Shown here: positions 7,209 through 16,857 of the stretch, piece after piece
Layout: each line of letters begins with the position of its first letter
Position numbering within the stretch: position 1 is the first letter of the stretch
DNA from: Streptomyces sp. NBC_00576
GTDB lineage: Bacteria; Actinomycetota; Actinomycetes; Streptomycetales; Streptomycetaceae
Assembly (NCBI RefSeq): GCF_036345175.1
Contig: NZ_CP107780.1
Span: 7,626,001-7,690,000, forward strand
Direction: 5' to 3'
Length of the DNA: 64,000 nt
Translations under genes and position numbers: made by a program
The notes under the pieces: model-generated
What the model was told of the DNA's origin: nothing
Seen by the model: the letters and a program-made list of their open reading frames with translations, nothing else
Database searches by the model: none

Positions 7209-9783
7209 ACCAGGACGCCACCTGGCTGCGGGCCGCGAAACCCAGCTTGGCGAGGATGCGCTCGGCATGCCCCTCGGCCGTACGCCGGGAGATCACCAGC
7301 CGCTCCGCGATCTGCCGGTTCGTCATGCCCGACGCGATCAGCGCGGCCACCTCCAACTCGCGGCGGGTGAGCCCGGTGTCGGGCACCGGCGGTGCGGGGC
7401 GGGCGGGCCGGAGAGGCTCGCCCAGTGCGTAGGCGAGGGCTTCCCGTACCGACAGTTCGTAACCCCGCCGGTGGGCGTCGCCGTACGGGCTGTCGTCGGG
7501 CGTCCCGCAGGCCCGCCGTTGCCCGGCCAGGGGGTCGTGGCCGAGGTCGTACCAGATGCGGTGCGCCGCGCCCCGCAGCACGGCCGCCCGCTCGGCGTCG
7601 CCCCGGGCGGCGGTGACGACGGCAAGTACCTCCAGGGTGCCGCCGACGGCATGCGGCTCGCCGGTGACATACGGCAGCCGCAGACAGCGCCGGGCACTCT
7701 CGGCGGCGGCCTCGTGCTCGCCCAGGGCCCAGCGGGCGGTGGCGAGGGCGCCCAGGACGTACGAGCGGACCCACTGCTCGCCGTGCGCCTCGCACACGGC
7801 GAGGGCGTCCACGCACAGCGGCACGGCGCGCTCGGGGCGGCCGTGGAAGGTGAGCGTGGTCGCCAGTTCGACGCGGCTGAGGATGTGGAAGGCGAGCAGC
7901 GGCCTTTCGTCGCCGCCGACGAGCCCTGGGTGTCGGTCCAGGACCTCGGCCAGTGGTCTGACGTCGGGTGTCTCGTGCGGGGCCAGGGTCGGGGGGTGCG
8001 GGGCGCCGGTCAGGAGAACGGCGTTAGTACGGGTGCGGACGAGCGGGATCAGGGCGGCGGCCCAGTGGGCCCGGGTCAGCTCGGGTGACGGGCGTCGGCC
8101 CTCGCACATGACCAGCCGCTGCCACCAGTGCCGCAGTTCCGCCCAGGCGCCGCGCGCGATCCAGTAGAACCACAGGCTGCCGACCAGGCGCAGCCCGCGC
8201 GGGGACTCGCCGGGGGTGGTGAGGCAGAAGTCGAGCGCCGCGCGCAGATTGTCGTGCTCGGCGCGCAGCCCGGCCAGCGTGCCCGGCTGATCCGGCCCGA
8301 ACCAACTCCGCTCATGCTCCTCCGCGATCCGCACGAAGTGCGCGCACAACCGCCGCCGACTGTCCCCGGCCGCACCGAGCGCCTCCAGCTTCTCCAGCCC
8401 GTACTCACGCAGAAGAGCGAGCATCCGATACCGGGTACCGCTTCCGCCTCCGGCCCTTCCCCCCTCCCTGACCAGCACGGATTTCTCCACGAGCCCGATC
8501 ACGGCCTCCAGCACGGCGCCCCTGGCAGCACCGGCACCGACCGCGCCGACCGAAACTCCGGGCTCGGCGGCGCCTCCGACCCGGGCCGACGCCCCGCTCG
8601 CGCGGGCTGTCGCCGCCGGGGCGGGGTCGTCGTGCCGGCCGCTGGCCGTGTCCGGCTGGGCGGTCGTCGTCGCGTCGTCGGTGGGGGTGGCTTCTGGCGG
8701 GTTGGGGCCGCCGTATGAGTCGGTCGTGTCCGGCCGGGCCGTCATCGTCCCCTCGGCGGCGCGGGTCCCTCCCGACGGGTTGGGGTCGGCGGTGACGCGA
8801 GTTGTTCCCGCCGGGGCGGGCTTGTCTCCGGCGCGTGCGCCCTCCGCCCTGCCCGGCCGCCCAGCGACCACCTCACCGCCGCACACCGCCTCCGCGCCCG
8901 CCAGGTCGAAGCTGCCGGTGAAGACCGACAGGTGGGCCCAGGCGAGCTGTTCCGCCGGGGTGCACAGGTCGTGGCTCCAGTCCACGGCCGAGCGGAGAGT
9001 CCGGTGGCGGGGTGGGGCGGCCGGGCTGCCGCAGGCGAGGAGGCGGTAATGGGCGCCCAGGTGTTCGCCGAGGCGTTCGTCCAGTTGCTCCACGCCCAGG
9101 GCGTGCATCCGCACGGCCGCCAGTTCGATGGCCAGCGGGAGGCCGTCCAGGCGATGGCAGAGGCGGGCCACGGCCGCCCGGTTGCGGTCGGTGATCTCGA
9201 AGCCGGGTGCCACGGCCGCCGCCCGGTCGGCGAACAGGCGCAGCGCCGGGAACTCCGTTCCGGGGAGGGCGTGCTCGGGGGCCGGGGTGGCCAGCGGGGT
9301 CACGAGGAGCAGCTGCTCCTCGGTGAGGCTGAGCCGGTGGCGGCTGGTGGCCAGTACGCGGACACCCTCGGTCGCCCCGAGCACGGCGGCCACCAGCGAG
9401 GCACAGGCGCCCGTCACGTGCTCGCAGTTGTCCAGGACCAGCAGCAGCCGTCTGCTGCGCAGATGCTCGACGACCGTGTCCAGCGGCGCCCGGCCCGTCT
9501 CGTCCCGGATGCCGAGCGCGTCCGCGACCGCGTGCGGCACCAGCGTGCCGTCCCGCACGGCGGCCAGCGGCACCAGCCAGGCCCCGTCCGGGAAGCCCCG
9601 TACCGCCCCCTCGGCCACCCGTCCCGCGAGCCGGGTCTTGCCGACCCCGCCGGGACCGGTGAGCGTCAGCAGCCTGGTGGCGGCCAACAGCCGCCTGGCC
9701 TGCGCGAGTTCATGCTGCCGGCCCACGAAACTCGTTCCCGGCACGGGAAATCCGACCATCCGCCGCGACCCGGCTGCCCCCAC
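7189..9783 (-). CDS. Large ATP-binding LuxR-family transcriptional regulator (NB-ARC + LuxR HTH)
   Basis: Regulator of 864 aa. The N-terminus carries a STAND/NB-ARC ATPase with Walker A GPGGVGKTRL (about residue 40) and Walker B LLLVLDNCEH, then a winged-helix/TPR-like helical region. The C-terminal 60 residues are a LuxR HTH (LTRRELEVAALIASGMTNRQ). Start GTG 9783 is provisional; ATG 9759 is possible because homology begins at FVGRQHEL. About 118 residues of Ala/Thr/Pro/Gly-rich sequence (DNA about 8525-8880) interrupt the region between AEAVCGGE and VLEAVIGLVEKSV. Domains of this type switch on ATP binding; the target genes are unknown. Confidence 0.88.
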   Translation of the reverse strand: MGAAGSRRMVGFPVPGTSFVGRQHELAQARRLLAATRLLTLTGPGGVGKTRLAGRVAEGAVRGFPDGAWLVPLAAVRDGTLVPHAVADALGIRDETGRAPLDTVVEHLRSRRLLLVLDNCEHVTGACASLVAAVLGATEGVRVLATSRHRLSLTEEQLLLVTPLATPAPEHALPGTEFPALRLFADRAAAVAPGFEITDRNRAAVARLCHRLDGLPLAIELAAVRMHALGVEQLDERLGEHLGAHYRLLACGSPAAPPRHRTLRSAVDWSHDLCTPAEQLAWAHLSVFTGSFDLAGAEAVCGGEVVAGRPGRAEGARAGDKPAPAGTTRVTADPNPSGGTRAAEGTMTARPDTTDSYGGPNPPEATPTDDATTTAQPDTASGRHDDPAPAATARASGASARVGGAAEPGVSVGAVGAGAARGAVLEAVIGLVEKSVLVREGGRAGGGSGTRYRMLALLREYGLEKLEALGAAGDSRRRLCAHFVRIAEEHERSWFGPDQPGTLAGLRAEHDNLRAALDFCLTTPGESPRGLRLVGSLWFYWIARGAWAELRHWWQRLVMCEGRRPSPELTRAHWAAALIPLVRTRTNAVLLTGAPHPPTLAPHETPDVRPLAEVLDRHPGLVGGDERPLLAFHILSRVELATTLTFHGRPERAVPLCVDALAVCEAHGEQWVRSYVLGALATARWALGEHEAAAESARRCLRLPYVTGEPHAVGGTLEVLAVVTAARGDAERAAVLRGAAHRIWYDLGHDPLAGQRRACGTPDDSPYGDAHRRGYELSVREALAYALGEPLRPARPAPPVPDTGLTRRELEVAALIASGMTNRQIAERLVISRRTAEGHAERILAKLGFAARSQVASWFSGLSR

Positions 9784-9874
9784 GTTCGGCCACGCCCTCT
9801 TCGAGTTCGACGAGTTGCTGGTGCCCTTACGTGATCTTCAACGGTGATCGTCGGCAATGGGTTACAGCAACGGC

Positions 9875-11374
9875 TCACATAGAGCTGCGCGCCCCCGCCG
9901 TACCCCGCAAGCCCTTCTCCCCGCCCCCGCCCCTGCCATCGCCCCCGACACCCTCGTCCTCCATGCGTCCGGCCGCCCGCTCCGCCGTCCGCCGGGCCCA
10001 GCCGCCGGTGGTGACGGCACCCAGGACCAGTACGGCCAGGCCGCAGCCCGCGATGATCCACCACCCGGGCCGCGCCGCGGAGGCGAACACCTCCTTGTAC
10101 GGGCCCGCCCCGATACCCGACGCCAGCACCGCGCCGATCACCGCGACCCCCAGCGTGCCGCCGGTCTGGCGGCTGGTGGAGGCGACCGCGGCGGCCACCC
10201 CGGCCTGGGAGCGGGGCATGCCCGAGACGGCCGTGTTGGTGATGGGCGCGTTGACGAAGCCGAAGCCGAGGCCGAACAGGAAGTACCCGATCACCAGCGT
10301 CACGTTCGACGACTCCGCGTCGAACCCGGCGAACAGGACCCCGCTCGCGGTCATCGCGACCCCTGCCATGAGCAGCGAGAACCGCGGCCCCCGGCTGCCG
10401 ACCAGCCGCCCCGAGATCGGGGCGCACACAAAGCACATCACCGCCATCGGCAGCATCCACAGACCCGCGTGCAGCGCGGACAGCCCCCGCACGTTCTGCA
10501 GGTACAGCGTCGACAGGAACAGGAACCCGCTCAGCGCCGCGAACGCGCTGACCGCGACCACGGTCGCCCCGCTGAACGGCACCGACCGGAAGAACCGCAG
10601 GTCGATGAGGGGTTCGGTGCGCCGGGGCTCGTAGTAGAGCAGCCCGAGCAGCGCGGCCAGGGTGACCGTCCCGAAGGCGACCGTGTGCGAGACCGGTGAG
10701 CTGGGCGCCTCGATGATCGCGTACGTCAGCGAGCCGAGCAGCGCGATGACCAGCACCTGGCCGACCGGGTCCGGGCGGCGGGCCTTCGGCGCCCGGGACT
10801 CGGGGACGTACCGCAGGGTCAGCAGCAGCGCGGCGAGGCCCACCGGCAGGTTGATCCAGAAGATCGAGCGCCAGCCGACGGAGTCCACGAGCAGACCGCC
10901 GACGATCGGGCCGGCGGCCATGGAAATGCCGACCACCCCGCCCCACACCCCGATGGCCCGGGCCCGCTCGCGCGGGTCGGTGAACGTGTTGGTGATGATC
11001 GACATGGCGACCGGGTTGAGCATCGAGCCGCCGACCGCCTGGATCATGCGGAACACGATGAGCCAGTCGAGGCTCGGGGCGAGCGAGCAGAGCACCGAGC
11101 CGAGCGTGAACAGCACCAGCCCGGTCTTGAAGACCCGGCGGCGGCCGATCCGGTCGGCGGTCGAGCCCGCGAGCATCAGCAGCGAGGCCAGCACCAGCGT
11201 GTACGCGTCGAGCGCCCACTGCATACCGGCCACACTCGCGCCGAGATCCTTCTCCATGGAGGGCAGCGCGACGTTGAGCACGGTGACATCGAGGCTCACG
11301 ATCAGCAGGCTCATACAGCAGATCGCCAGCACGAGCATGCGGCGGCGGGGACTCAGCTCGGACATGCGGTCCAT
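9875..11374 (-). CDS. MFS exporter, DHA2 family
   Basis: Predicted 14-helix drug/H+ antiporter of 499 aa. Helix 1 has the family acidic residue (LIVSLDVTVLNVALPSM), motif A is GSTADRIGRRRVFKTG, and a motif C-like segment occurs in helix 5 (AAGPIVGGLLVDSVGWR). ATG 11374 and ATG 11365 are both possible; neither has a good Shine-Dalgarno sequence, and the frame further upstream is unrelated. The promoter region, shared with dusB, contains a TTAGTTAG direct repeat just before the start that could bind a TetR/MarR-type repressor, but no such gene is adjacent. The cytoplasmic tail is Gly/Arg-rich. Confidence 0.9.
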   Translation of the reverse strand: MDRMSELSPRRRMLVLAICCMSLLIVSLDVTVLNVALPSMEKDLGASVAGMQWALDAYTLVLASLLMLAGSTADRIGRRRVFKTGLVLFTLGSVLCSLAPSLDWLIVFRMIQAVGGSMLNPVAMSIITNTFTDPRERARAIGVWGGVVGISMAAGPIVGGLLVDSVGWRSIFWINLPVGLAALLLTLRYVPESRAPKARRPDPVGQVLVIALLGSLTYAIIEAPSSPVSHTVAFGTVTLAALLGLLYYEPRRTEPLIDLRFFRSVPFSGATVVAVSAFAALSGFLFLSTLYLQNVRGLSALHAGLWMLPMAVMCFVCAPISGRLVGSRGPRFSLLMAGVAMTASGVLFAGFDAESSNVTLVIGYFLFGLGFGFVNAPITNTAVSGMPRSQAGVAAAVASTSRQTGGTLGVAVIGAVLASGIGAGPYKEVFASAARPGWWIIAGCGLAVLVLGAVTTGGWARRTAERAAGRMEDEGVGGDGRGGGGEKGLRGTAGARSSM

Positions 11375-11430
11375 AGTACGACTAACTAACGACTTTGGCT
11401 GTACTCCGTTCGGTGCGCGAGAATGGCCCA

Positions 11431-12585
11431 ATGTCCACGCCCGTGACCGCCCCCGCAAACCTCCTCCGGATCGGCCCGCACACCGTGCAGCCGCCCGTCG
11501 TCCTCGCCCCCATGGCCGGGATCACGAACGCGCCCTTTCGCACCCTGTGCAGGGAGTTCAGCGGTGGCAAGGGGCTGTTCGTCAGCGAGATGATCACGAC
11601 CCGGGCGCTGGTCGAGCGCAACGAGAAGACCATGCAGCTGATCCGCTTCGACGCGACCGAGAAGCCGCGCTCGATCCAGCTGTACGGCGTCGACCCGGCG
11701 ACCGTCGGAAAGGCCGTCCGCATGATCGCGGAAGAGGGCCTCGCCGACCACATCGACCTCAACTTCGGGTGCCCCGTCCCGAAGGTGACGAGGAAGGGCG
11801 GCGGCTCGGCCCTCCCGTACAAGCGGCACCTGCTGCGCGCGATCCTGCGCGAGGCGGTGTCCGGCGCCGGGGACCTCCCCGTCACGATGAAGATGCGCAA
11901 GGGCATCGACGACGACCACATCACCTACCTCGACGCCGGCCGGATCGCCGTGGAGGAGGGCGTGACGGCCATCGCGCTGCACGGCCGCACCGCCGCCCAG
12001 CACTACGGCGGCACCGCGGACTGGGACGCGATCGCCCGCCTCAAGGAGCATGTGCCGGAGATCCCCGTACTCGGCAACGGCGACATCTGGTCGGCCGAGG
12101 ACGCGCTGCGGATGGTCCGGGAGACCGGCTGCGACGGGGTGGTGGTCGGACGCGGCTGCCTCGGCCGGCCGTGGCTGTTCGCGGACCTGGTGGCGGCCTT
12201 CGAAGGACGTACGGAGGCCATCGCGCGCCCGTCCCTCCGCGAGGTCGCCGACATCATGGTCCGGCACGCCACGCTGCTCGGTGAGTGGATCGGGGACGAG
12301 GCGCGCGGGGTCATCGACTTCCGCAAGCATGTCGCCTGGTACCTGAAGGGCTTCGCGGTCGGCTCCGAGATGCGCAAGCGACTCGCGATCACGTCGTCCC
12401 TGGCCGAACTCCGGTCCGGCCTCGACGAGTTGGAGCTCGACCAGCCCTGGCCCCTCGGCGCGGACGGACCTCGCGGCCGTACCTCCGGCAACAACCGGGT
12501 GGTGCTGCCGGAGGGCTGGCTGAAGGACCCGTACGACTGCGCGGGCGTGAGTGAGGACGCGGAGCTGGATACCTCCGGAGGGTGA
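11431..12585 (+). CDS. dusB: tRNA-dihydrouridine synthase (DusB type)
   Basis: FMN- and NADPH-dependent enzyme (384 aa) that reduces uridines in the tRNA D-loop. The TIM barrel begins with VVLAPMAGITNAPFR. The catalytic Cys is in LNFGCPVPKVTRKGGGSAL, the flavin/tRNA-binding His in ALHGRTAAQ, and the GNGDI and VVGRGCLGRPW phosphate-binding segments follow. The length fits actinobacterial DusB with its C-terminal helical domain. ATG 11431 is favoured because homology starts directly there; the Shine-Dalgarno is weak. The gene is convergent with the sulfatase gene, and a perfect 22-bp hairpin separates them. Confidence 0.95.
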   Translation: MSTPVTAPANLLRIGPHTVQPPVVLAPMAGITNAPFRTLCREFSGGKGLFVSEMITTRALVERNEKTMQLIRFDATEKPRSIQLYGVDPATVGKAVRMIAEEGLADHIDLNFGCPVPKVTRKGGGSALPYKRHLLRAILREAVSGAGDLPVTMKMRKGIDDDHITYLDAGRIAVEEGVTAIALHGRTAAQHYGGTADWDAIARLKEHVPEIPVLGNGDIWSAEDALRMVRETGCDGVVVGRGCLGRPWLFADLVAAFEGRTEAIARPSLREVADIMVRHATLLGEWIGDEARGVIDFRKHVAWYLKGFAVGSEMRKRLAITSSLAELRSGLDELELDQPWPLGADGPRGRTSGNNRVVLPEGWLKDPYDCAGVSEDAELDTSGG

Positions 12586-12616
12586 GGCCCTCTTGGCCGT
12601 CCGTCGTCTGCGGGTT

Positions 12617-12650
12617 CGTTGTGGCTGGTCGCGCAGTTCCCCGCGCCCCT
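12617..12650 (-). repeat. Dispersed Streptomyces intergenic repeat, short form (inverted copy)
   Basis: Reverse complement of the module at 3553-3584 (CGTTGTGGCTGGTCGCGCAG, then TTCCCCGCGCCCCT). It runs directly into the hairpin terminator at 12646. Confidence 0.75.
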
Positions 12651-12692
12651 GGGGGGTGCAGGGGGGCGCTGCCCCCCTGCACCCCCCAGGGG
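12646..12692. terminator. Perfect 22-bp hairpin, bidirectional terminator
   Basis: Arms 12646-12667 and 12671-12692 are perfectly complementary (22 bp, starting CCCCTGGGGGG) with a 3-nt loop (GCT). It lies between the convergent dusB and sulfatase genes. Confidence 0.85.
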
Positions 12693-12705
12693 CATCCAAG
12701 GTCGG

Positions 12706-14739
12706 TTACGGGTGAGGCGTCGAGCCGTACGCCGTAAGGAACTTGTCGCGGAACGCGTCCATCTTCCAGACCGGTGCGTCGTCGGCGGGGCGCAGGCCGT
12801 CCGTCCAGTTCCAGTCGGAGATCTTGTCCAGGATCTTCGGGTCCTTGGCCACGACCGACACCGGCACATCGCGGCTGGCGTCGTTGCCGCTGACCCGGGC
12901 CATCGGCTGGTGGTCGCCGAGGAAGACGAGGACGGTGTTGTCGGTGCCGTACCGCGTGAGCCAGTCGATGAGGCTGGTGACCGAGTACTGGATCGACTTG
13001 CCGTACTCCTCCTTGGCCTTGGTGCCGTCGTAGAGGACGTCCTTCGGGTCCTTGCCCGCCTTCTGGATCGCGTTGAACACCGAGCCGTCGCCGAGCTGGT
13101 CCTGCGGGACCGTCTTCGGAAGGGGCGCCCAGGGCTGGTGACTCGACGTCAGGATGATCTCCGACATCAGCGGCTTGGCCTGCTTCCTGCCGTGCTCCAG
13201 GCGCTGGTAGGCCTCCAGCGTGTACTGGTCCGGCATGGTCGACCAGCTGAACTTCGGTCCCTTGTAGCCGAGATCCTTCGCCGCGTAGTTCTTCTCCAGG
13301 CCGTAGAACTTCGCCTCCGGCCAGCTCTTCTGCACGCCCGGCATCACCCCGACGACCCGGAAGTCGTCGGTGCGCCGGAACACCTCGGGGAGGGTGAGGC
13401 GGTCGCTGTTGACGAGGGTGCGGTAACGCTGTTGGGTGCTGATCCACAGGCCCGACAGGAACGTGGAGTGGCCGAGCCAACTGCTGCCGCCGTACGTCGC
13501 CGAGGTCAGCCAGCCGCTCTTCGCGGCGAATCCGGCGTCGGTCAGGGCCTGGGTCTGGTCGGCGAGCGTCCGGTCGACGCCGGGCGACATGACCGGGTCC
13601 TCGATCGCGCTGCGGCCGTAGCTCTCGATGAACGTGAAGATGACGTCCTTGCCGCGCAGGTCCGGCACCAGCTGGTCGGGGGGCGTCTTCGCGAACGGGT
13701 CCTTCTTCGCCAGCTTCTCGAACACCGCCTCGTCGCGAATGCTGTTGTGCACCCGTTGCACGTGCGCCTCGACGATCGCGGTGGCGTGGTTCGAGGCCAA
13801 CGGCGCCCCGCCGAAGTTCGTGAGTCCGAGGGACATGCAGGTGATCCACACGGTGCCGGCGATGAGCGAGGCCTTGGTGGCGCCGGCGTTGTGGCGGGCG
13901 AGCAGGTTGCTGAGCCGCACGGTCGCGAGGCCTGTCCCGACGAGCAGGAGCAGCACGAGCACGATCACACCGAGGGTCGTGGCGATCGAACCCACCGCGC
14001 CTATGGAGTCGGTGAGGTACGACTGCGCGTCGCTCAGCAGCTCCCAGTCGACCATCACGTTGAAGTGCCGGCCCAGATACTCGACGTATCCCATGTCCAG
14101 CAGGTTCACCACGGTCAGCGCACCGAGGAAGACACCGATGCACGCCGCCGTGATCACTCGCGGCCGGCGCGGCATCGCGAGCAGCACGACGGCCGCGACG
14201 ATCGCCTCCGCCGGGATCCGGAAGAACTCGGAGAGCCGGATCTGGTCGGCGGTGGCCGGCAGTTGCAGGGCGACGAGAACGAGAAGCGCGGAGAGGCCGG
14301 TGACCGCCCAGCTGAGGTTGCGGGCGACGGTGGGACGACGGGTGCGCCAGCCGGGCTTGGGGGACTTCTCCGTTTCGGCGGCTGCGCTGGCCTCGGCGGC
14401 TGCGGTGACCTCGGTGGCTGCGCCGGGCTCGGTGACCTCGGTGGCGGCGCTGGGCTCGGTGGCTGCGCCGGCCTCGGTGGGCTCGGTGGCCTTGGTGGCT
14501 GCGCTGGGCTCGGTGACCTCGGTGGCGGCGCTGGGCTCGGTGGCTGCGCCGGCCTTGGCGACCTCCGTGGCTGCGCCGGCCTCAGCCGCCGTATCGGCGG
14601 CATCGGTTGCTTCAGAAACCGCCGGGGTCTCCGTGGCGCTGTCGTCGGTGTCCGGGGATGGCGTCTCCGTCGAAGGTGCCTCGGTGGTGGCGTCCGTGGT
14701 GGCGTCCGTCGATGGGATGATGCGCGTGAACAGAGGCAC
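12706..14739 (-). CDS. LTA-synthase-like membrane sulfatase (phosphoglycerol-transferase superfamily)
   Basis: Membrane enzyme of 677 aa. Residues 1-130 are a cytoplasmic low-complexity region of tandem Ala-Ala-Thr-Glu repeats. Four to five membrane helices follow (about 140-290), then an extracytoplasmic alkaline-phosphatase-fold domain. Visible signatures are VIFTFIESYGRS, the nucleophile region YGGSSWLGHSTFLSG and the metal site FLGDHQPMARVSG. Relatives transfer phosphoglycerol or phosphoethanolamine to surface polymers, but activity in Streptomyces homologues is unproven. The start is GTG 14739, with GGAAGGA upstream. The repeats make the exact N-terminal length likely to vary between strains. 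Confidence 0.85.
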   Translation of the reverse strand: MPLFTRIIPSTDATTDATTEAPSTETPSPDTDDSATETPAVSEATDAADTAAEAGAATEVAKAGAATEPSAATEVTEPSAATKATEPTEAGAATEPSAATEVTEPGAATEVTAAAEASAAAETEKSPKPGWRTRRPTVARNLSWAVTGLSALLVLVALQLPATADQIRLSEFFRIPAEAIVAAVVLLAMPRRPRVITAACIGVFLGALTVVNLLDMGYVEYLGRHFNVMVDWELLSDAQSYLTDSIGAVGSIATTLGVIVLVLLLLVGTGLATVRLSNLLARHNAGATKASLIAGTVWITCMSLGLTNFGGAPLASNHATAIVEAHVQRVHNSIRDEAVFEKLAKKDPFAKTPPDQLVPDLRGKDVIFTFIESYGRSAIEDPVMSPGVDRTLADQTQALTDAGFAAKSGWLTSATYGGSSWLGHSTFLSGLWISTQQRYRTLVNSDRLTLPEVFRRTDDFRVVGVMPGVQKSWPEAKFYGLEKNYAAKDLGYKGPKFSWSTMPDQYTLEAYQRLEHGRKQAKPLMSEIILTSSHQPWAPLPKTVPQDQLGDGSVFNAIQKAGKDPKDVLYDGTKAKEEYGKSIQYSVTSLIDWLTRYGTDNTVLVFLGDHQPMARVSGNDASRDVPVSVVAKDPKILDKISDWNWTDGLRPADDAPVWKMDAFRDKFLTAYGSTPHP
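14384..14590 (-). repeat. Tandem Ala/Thr/Glu-encoding repeats inside the sulfatase gene
   Basis: Imperfect 15-45 bp units built on GGTGGCTGCGCCGG / GCGCTGGGCTCGGTG recur through this stretch. They encode repeated GAATEPSAATEVTEP-like units in the N-terminal cytoplasmic region. All units keep frame. Confidence 0.8.
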
Positions 14740-14919
14740 CCCGAAGGTCCTTCCGTGTAGCCCGTGCAGGAGCGGCGGACCCGGCGTGGGAGCCGAGGTC
14801 CGTCACCATCCCGTACGGCGGGCCCTCGGCCTGCGTTCAGCCTCCGCGCCCAAGCACCCGGCAAACACCGGGCAAACGCCTCACCAAGCGTCCGGCCACA
14901 CGCGTCGTCGTACGTCCGG

Positions 14920-16857
14920 TCAGGCGCCCCCGACCGCTGTGAGCAGTGCCAACGGGGCCGCCGCCGACCGGGACTCCCGTACACACGCGTGCGGGTAGGG
15001 CACCGGTTCGCCGTGGGTGTCGCGGCCGTAGCCGGCGAGGACCTCGGGGAGGCGGTGGCCGGTGGCGGTCGCCGCGTCGACGAGGGCGTGGGCGACCGTA
15101 CGGGCCTCGTCGTGCAGGCCGTACCGGGAGAGGCCCAGGGTGATCAGGGCGTTGTCGTGCGGCCAGACCGAGCCCCGGTGGTAGGAGAGGGGATGGTAGG
15201 CGGACTGGCCCGACGCCAGCGTCCGTACACCCCAGCCGGAGAAGAAGTCCGGCTCGACCAGGCGTCGGCCGACCTTCTCCCCGTACTCCTTGTCGAGCAG
15301 CCCCGACCAGAGCAGATGGCCCGCGTCGGAGGCGAGCGCGTCGACCTGGTTGCCCTCGCCGTCGAGCGCGAGGGCCGGGAAGGAGTGCTCCGGCATCCAG
15401 AAGTCCCGCTGGAAACGGTTGCGGAGGTCGTCGGCCGCCTGTTCGAGGAGGGCGGCGTACGTCTCGTCGTCCCATACGGTGCGGGCGAGTTGGGCGGTAC
15501 GGCGCAGGGCGTCGTACGCGTAGCCCTGGGCCCCCGCCGCCATCACCGGGCCGCTTGCGCGGGTGCCGTCGGCCGAGCAGATGGCGCCGGGGGAGTCCTT
15601 CCAGTTCTGGTTGGCGAGGCCGCCCTGGTCGGCCCGGTAGACCAGATAGCCGCGGGAGGTGAGGCCCCCGTGGTCGAGCATCCAGCCGATCGCCGCGCGG
15701 GCGTTGGCCTCCAGGCGGCGGGCCAGGGCCGTGTCGCCGGTCTGCTCGACATACGCGCCCAGGAGCACCAGGAACAGCGGGGTCGCGTCGACCGAGCCGT
15801 AGTAACGGCCGTACGGCACCTGCCCGAAGTGCGCCAGCTCGCCGTGCCGTACCTCGTGCACGATCTTGCCCGGCTGGGCCACGGAGTCCGGGCCGACCTC
15901 GGTCGCCTGGGTCGCGGCGAGCGCAGGGAGGGTGGCGGCGGCGAGTTGGGGGCGGTAGGGGAGTGCGAAGAGGGAGGTGAGGAGTGCGTCGCGGCCGAGC
16001 AGGGTGAGGAACCAGGGCGCGCCGGCGGCCGGTACGCGCAGCTCCTCGCCGTCGGGTCCCGTCGCGGGGACCTGCAGCGAGGCCAGGTCGGAGAGGCCGC
16101 GTGCGCAGGCCGCCGCCAGTTCCGGCCAGCCGGTGGGGAAGGCGACGCCCTCGACGAACTCCCCTTCCAGAGCGAGGAGTTGGTCATTGGCGGCGGAGGG
16201 CGAGGCGGGGACGAGCGGTTCCTTGGTCGCCCCGTGCGGGCGGGCCGCGACGCGCAGCGTCAGTTCCGCCGAACCGTGTGGTTCGAGGTCCAGGGTCCAG
16301 ACGAGGCGCCGGGCGCCGGTGCCGGTCTCCTCGACACCGTCGGGAGGAGGCTCGGCGGTGACCGTCGTACAGGACAGCCATTCACCGCGCCGGTAGCTGA
16401 ACTCGACGCCGTCGTCGAGGACTTCACGCCCCCGGACGGCGCCGGACTTGACGTACGTACGGTAGTCGGAGCGCAGCTCGAACTGGTCGGTGAAGTCGGC
16501 GTCGGCGGTGACCGCGATCCGGACCGTCGTCGGCCCCGGACGGTTGCTGGTCACCCGCAGCGCCTCGACGAACGCCCCGTCCGTGACGGCCTGTTCACGG
16601 AAGAGGGTGTAGGCGGGCGGCTCCTGACGGCCCCCGCGCGGTACGAGGACACAGCGCGCGGTGTCCCCGCCGGAGACCGGGCTGAGCGTCTCGGGCACAG
16701 CGCCGTCGACGGTGAGCTGCCACCGGCTCAAGTGCCGTGCGTCGCGTACGAATAGCCCGTCGGGCTGGCTGCCGCCGCGTACGCCGCTGATGTCCCCGCC
16801 GTCGCCGACGGCCGCGAACGTCCCGCCGTGCACGAGCAGATGATGCCGGTCCGTCAT
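14920..16857 (-). CDS. Amylo-alpha-1,6-glucosidase-type glycogen debranching protein
   Basis: Cytoplasmic protein of 645 aa. It has an N-terminal glycogen-debranching domain (LLVHGGTFAAVGDGGDIS, then GLFVRDARHLSRW) and a C-terminal (alpha/alpha)6 barrel with the conserved YHRGSVWPHDNALI segment that carries a catalytic acid region in this family, and GYGRD near the end. Families of this kind remove alpha-1,6 branches or trim short oligosaccharides. The ATG at 16857 overlaps the stop of the upstream glycoside hydrolase (ATGA, 16854-16857), so the two are co-translated. The divergent ROK repressor at 18473 is the likely sugar-responsive controller. Confidence 0.88.
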   Translation of the reverse strand: MTDRHHLLVHGGTFAAVGDGGDISGVRGGSQPDGLFVRDARHLSRWQLTVDGAVPETLSPVSGGDTARCVLVPRGGRQEPPAYTLFREQAVTDGAFVEALRVTSNRPGPTTVRIAVTADADFTDQFELRSDYRTYVKSGAVRGREVLDDGVEFSYRRGEWLSCTTVTAEPPPDGVEETGTGARRLVWTLDLEPHGSAELTLRVAARPHGATKEPLVPASPSAANDQLLALEGEFVEGVAFPTGWPELAAACARGLSDLASLQVPATGPDGEELRVPAAGAPWFLTLLGRDALLTSLFALPYRPQLAAATLPALAATQATEVGPDSVAQPGKIVHEVRHGELAHFGQVPYGRYYGSVDATPLFLVLLGAYVEQTGDTALARRLEANARAAIGWMLDHGGLTSRGYLVYRADQGGLANQNWKDSPGAICSADGTRASGPVMAAGAQGYAYDALRRTAQLARTVWDDETYAALLEQAADDLRNRFQRDFWMPEHSFPALALDGEGNQVDALASDAGHLLWSGLLDKEYGEKVGRRLVEPDFFSGWGVRTLASGQSAYHPLSYHRGSVWPHDNALITLGLSRYGLHDEARTVAHALVDAATATGHRLPEVLAGYGRDTHGEPVPYPHACVRESRSAAAPLALLTAVGGA

